A stretch of DNA of 64,000 nt, from contig CAVSII010000001.1 of the NCBI GenBank assembly GCA_963727955.1, positions 434,001-498,000 of the forward strand, given 5' to 3'. Below, in pieces: positions 61,281 to 64,000 of this stretch. Both the position numbers and the translations under genes were made by a program. Source of the DNA: Bog-756 sp963727955 (GTDB lineage Bacteria; Actinomycetota; Acidimicrobiia; Acidimicrobiales; RAAP-2). How positions within the stretch are numbered: position 1 is the first letter of the stretch; each line of letters opens with the position of its first letter. A model generated the notes under the pieces. It was not told the origin of the DNA, ran no database searches, and was given only the letters and a program-made list of their open reading frames with translations.

Positions 61281-62486
61281 GTGGACGACACCAACAGGAT
61301 TGAGACCGCCATGGACGACGAGACCCTGGCCGCGGCGTTCATGGACTCGGCCTACGGCGCCGAGCCCCAGACCACTTTGTACCGAGAGGCACGGGCCAAA
61401 GGGCCCGTGGTGTCCGGCGTCTTCGGCGCCCAGGTGGTGCGGCGGGAGGCCGTCGAGTACGCCCTGACCCACCCCGAGGAATTCTCATCGGGCATGGAAG
61501 CGGTCGACCTCGGTCAGTCGGTCCCCCTCATCCCGCTTCAGGTCGACCCGCCCGAGCACCGCAAGTACCGACGCCTTCTCGATCCCATCTTTGCTCCCCG
61601 CCGGATGAACATCCTGGAGCCGAACATCACCCGGGTGGTCAACGAGCTCATCGACAAATTCATCGACAGCGGCTCGTGCGAGTTCGCCACCGACTTCGCC
61701 ATTCCCCTGCCTTCGTCGGTCTTTCTCCAGCTGGTGGGGCTTCCCATGTCCGAGCTCGAATCCTTCCTGGCCATGAAGGACGGCATCCTGCGACCGTCCG
61801 GTACCGATTTCGAGGAGATCCAGGCCAATCAGAGGAAGGCGGCGAAGAGGGTCGAGGACTACTTCGCCGAAGCCCTGAAGGACCGGCAGAAGAACCGTCA
61901 AGACGATCTGTTGAGCATGTTCCTCGACGCCGAGGTCGAGTCGGAGCATCTGACCACGGAGGAGATCCTGGGAATCTGCTTCCTGTTCATTCTGGCCGGT
62001 CTGGACACGGTGACCGACTCCCTGGAGTGCTTCGTGGCCCGGCTGGCCCAGCACCCGGACGAGCGGACCCAGATCGTCGACGATCCCTCGATCATCCCGA
62101 GTGCCGTCGAGGAACTACTCAGATGGGAGACCCCGGTGACCACGGTGGCCCGGGTGGCCACCCGCGACATAGACCTCGGGGGCTGTCCCATTCACGCCGG
62201 CGAGAACATCGGGGTGGTGATCGGGGCGGCCAATACCGACGAGGTGAGCCTGCCCGGCTCCGATCAGGTCGACCTCAACCGGAACCCCAACCGCCACCTG
62301 GCCTTCGGCGGGGGAGTACACCGTTGCCTGGGTTCCCATCTGGCCCGCCTCGAGCTGCGGATCGCCCTGCGCGAATGGCATCGTCGCATCCCCGAGTACG
62401 CCATCGCTCCCGGGACCGAGCTCAGCTACCAGATGGGTCTTCGCCACATCGAGCAGCTGCCTCTGGTCTTTGGTGCCGGGAAGTGA
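61281..62486 (+). CDS. Cytochrome P450
   Basis: A 401-residue bacterial P450. The haem-thiolate motif is 'LAFGGGVHRCLGSHLAR', the I-helix oxygen-activation motif is 'FILAGLDTVTDSLE', and ExxR is in 'AVEELLRWETP'. The 'VDPPEHRKYRRLLDPIF' stretch is typical of the actinobacterial soluble class that needs a ferredoxin. No ferredoxin gene is adjacent. GTG 61281 or ATG 61311 could start it. Hydroxylation of a hydrophobic substrate feeding the neighbouring beta-oxidation genes is plausible. Confidence 0.93.
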   Translation: MDDTNRIETAMDDETLAAAFMDSAYGAEPQTTLYREARAKGPVVSGVFGAQVVRREAVEYALTHPEEFSSGMEAVDLGQSVPLIPLQVDPPEHRKYRRLLDPIFAPRRMNILEPNITRVVNELIDKFIDSGSCEFATDFAIPLPSSVFLQLVGLPMSELESFLAMKDGILRPSGTDFEEIQANQRKAAKRVEDYFAEALKDRQKNRQDDLLSMFLDAEVESEHLTTEEILGICFLFILAGLDTVTDSLECFVARLAQHPDERTQIVDDPSIIPSAVEELLRWETPVTTVARVATRDIDLGGCPIHAGENIGVVIGAANTDEVSLPGSDQVDLNRNPNRHLAFGGGVHRCLGSHLARLELRIALREWHRRIPEYAIAPGTELSYQMGLRHIEQLPLVFGAGK

Positions 62487-62544
62487 CCGCGGTGTACCGG
62501 TCTGGGCGGGACTGCCACGCGTCTGAACCCGGGGTCGACTGACT

Positions 62545-63693
62545 GTGGATCTCATTCTCACCGACGATCAGGAGCTCTTCCGCCAGACGACCCGGAAGTT
62601 CCTGGAGGACAGCGTTCCCCTGGCCGCCGTGCGCCTCCTGGCCGATGATCAGCCCCGCGGCTTCGACGCCGGATGGTGGCGACAGGGCGCCGAACTGGGT
62701 TGGGTGTCAATGCTGGTCTCCGAGGACCACGGCGGCGGCAGTCTGTCCGACCGCGGATTGAGTGATCTGGCCCTGGTGGCCGAGGAGATGGGTCGGTTGG
62801 TGTCGCCCGGTCCTCTTGCTCCCACCAATGTGGTGGCCGGCGCTCTGTCCCGCACAGGGTCGCCGGCCCAGGCCAAGCAGTGGGTGGGCGATCTGGTGAG
62901 CGGGGTGACCATCGCCACCTGGTGCATCGGGGGTCCGTTGCCCGGCACCGGTGCCGCAACCGGCGGATCGGATGGGGCGGTGACGGCACGGGCCACGGGA
63001 GATGTGTTGGTGCTGGACGGCACCAGCCGGCCGGTGGAGGCGGCCGGTCAGGCCGATGTAATTCTGGTCACCGCACCTCTGGACCAGACGGACACGGTGG
63101 TGCAGTGCATCCTGCCCGCAGAAACCCCGGGGCTGACCGCCGAGCCTGTCCGCAGTGTCGACCTGACCCGCCGGTTCGCCCGCCTCCGTTTCGAGGGCGT
63201 CGAGGTGGCCGGTGACGACGTAGTCGGTGACCCCACCTCCACACCGGGCGCCGTGGAGCGTCAGTTCGAGGACGCCGTGGTCCTCCAGTGCGCCGAAATG
63301 GTCGGTGCCATCGATCGGGTGTTGGCCTTCACCGTCGAGTACGCCTCCGATCGCTATTCGTTCGGCCGACCGCTGGCTTCCTACCAAGCCCTCAAGCACC
63401 GGTTCGCCGACATGAAGATGTGGCTGGAGGCGTGCCACGCCACCGCTACCGCCGCCGCCCGCGCCGTCGATGGCGGGGAGCCCGAGGCGGCCGAGCTGAT
63501 CAGCGTGGCCAAGGCGTACATCGGCGACCACGGACCGATGATCCTCCAGGACTGCATCCAGATCCACGGTGGCATCGGAGTGACCTGGGACCACGATCTC
63601 CACCTGTACCTCCGGCGGGTGGTCGAGGACCGGGTTCAGTGGGGCACGCCACGCGACCACCGCTACCGTGTCGCCGCCGAGATCGGCCTCTAG
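62545..63693 (+). CDS. Acyl-CoA dehydrogenase
   Basis: A 382-residue FAD-dependent acyl-CoA dehydrogenase (FadE type). It has 'GWVSMLVSEDHGGGSLSDRGLSDLALVAEEMGR' early and 'YASDRYSFGRPLASYQALKHRFADM', 'QIHGGIGVTWDHDLHLYLRR' late. The late motif is that of subunits in two-gene, heterotetrameric acyl-CoA dehydrogenases of steroid side-chain degradation. A second acyl-CoA dehydrogenase gene follows eight bases later, fitting an alpha/beta pair. GTG 62545 is the start. Confidence 0.9.
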   Translation: MDLILTDDQELFRQTTRKFLEDSVPLAAVRLLADDQPRGFDAGWWRQGAELGWVSMLVSEDHGGGSLSDRGLSDLALVAEEMGRLVSPGPLAPTNVVAGALSRTGSPAQAKQWVGDLVSGVTIATWCIGGPLPGTGAATGGSDGAVTARATGDVLVLDGTSRPVEAAGQADVILVTAPLDQTDTVVQCILPAETPGLTAEPVRSVDLTRRFARLRFEGVEVAGDDVVGDPTSTPGAVERQFEDAVVLQCAEMVGAIDRVLAFTVEYASDRYSFGRPLASYQALKHRFADMKMWLEACHATATAAARAVDGGEPEAAELISVAKAYIGDHGPMILQDCIQIHGGIGVTWDHDLHLYLRRVVEDRVQWGTPRDHRYRVAAEIGL

Positions 63694-63701
63694 GAGCGAC
63701 G

Positions 63702-64000
63702 ATGGAGAACTCCACTTCGACTGAACTGTCGTCGACCGAGGATGTCGAAAACTTCCGGCTGCGGGCGCGCCGGTGGCTGGCCGACAACATGCCCCGTCTG
63801 GCCGAGGGGGAGACCAACTTTCTGTTGGCCGCCGAGGACGAGATGGGGGAGCGGGCCCGCCGGCTCCAGGGCCTCCTCTTCGATGGCGGCTTCGCCGGTC
63901 TCTGCTACCCGGTCGAGTACGGCGGCCAGGGCCTCACCCGTGCCCACCAGCACGCCTTCACCCAGGAGTCCCTGCCCTACCAGATGCCCACCACCTTCAA
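63702..64000 (+). CDS. Acyl-CoA dehydrogenase, N-terminal part (cut by window end)
   Basis: The first 99 codons of an acyl-CoA dehydrogenase ('VENFRLRARRWLADNMPRLAEG', 'LQGLLFDGGFAGLCYPVEYGGQGLTRAHQHAF'). ATG 63702 has a TAGGAG site. It is the likely partner subunit of the preceding gene. The rest lies beyond the window. Confidence 0.88.
   Translation, partial: MENSTSTELSSTEDVENFRLRARRWLADNMPRLAEGETNFLLAAEDEMGERARRLQGLLFDGGFAGLCYPVEYGGQGLTRAHQHAFTQESLPYQMPTTF

Noticed and set aside
1..64000. tRNA or rRNA genes
   Set aside because: No cloverleaf with a TTCGANTC-type arm or rRNA core sequence was recognised by eye; a tRNAscan or Infernal run would be decisive.

Overview
The window is a GC-rich bacterial chromosome segment with tightly packed genes and many GTG starts. 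An F420-type luciferase-like oxidoreductase, a PPi-type phosphofructokinase signature, paired acyl-CoA dehydrogenases with a P450, and the 42-residue 'GYWLVAxDGGVFxFGDA' repeats all point to an actinobacterium, most likely of the Acidimicrobiia. That placement is inference from gene content; no rRNA or tRNA gene was seen.

Layout. 0-5 kb: a TetR regulator, then a Fur-family (Zur-like) repressor divergent from a zinc-type ABC importer (binding lipoprotein, ATPase, two permeases), with a palindromic operator between them. 5-11 kb: NRDE protein, thiamine-diphosphate acetolactate-synthase-like enzyme, D-aminoacylase-type amidohydrolase, a tiny ESFPASDPP protein, a channel-like membrane protein and a hypothetical protein. 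11.3-20 kb: an accessory island with an IS110 remnant, an intact IS1380-family element, an ISL3-family element with a broken transposase, and two related polytopic 'GHPED' membrane proteins on either side of the ISL3 copy. 20-31 kb: cell-surface region with a 1,952-residue repeat protein behind a structured leader, a second secreted protein, a YbhN-like membrane protein, and several lipoproteins, one with a frameshifted signal peptide. 31-41 kb: branched-chain-type binding lipoprotein, F420-type oxidoreductase, phosphofructokinase, HD protein, DMT transporter, two SDRs and a serine hydrolase.

40-48 kb (minus strand) is the most interesting system. A recognisable cobalamin riboswitch precedes a secreted protein that joins an alpha/alpha-barrel (prenyltransferase/transcobalamin-like) region to six 42-residue beta-type repeats. 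Next comes a secreted protein with a C-terminal membrane anchor (interrupted by frameshifts), then EcfT, a double ATPase and an EcfS-like component, closely spaced or overlapping, and finally an esterase lipoprotein. The riboswitch makes corrinoid the likely cargo, and the two secreted proteins look like a bacterial surface B12-capture apparatus feeding an ECF importer.

48-64 kb: SnoaL-like protein, aldo/keto reductases, a biotinyl/carboxyltransferase fusion, a histone-deacetylase-like hydrolase, a cation/proton antiporter, a DsbA-like protein and a SixA-like phosphatase. The MurL-MurD2 pair (alternative route for D-glutamate into peptidoglycan), a redoxin, and a lipid/steroid-type catabolic run (enoyl-CoA hydratase, P450, two acyl-CoA dehydrogenases, the last cut by the window edge) follow.

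Three otherwise sensible genes (ISL3 transposase, a lipoprotein near 31.1 kb, the anchored secreted protein near 45.7 kb) are broken by single-base shifts, mostly at G/C homopolymers. Either several genes are decaying or the assembly carries homopolymer errors.
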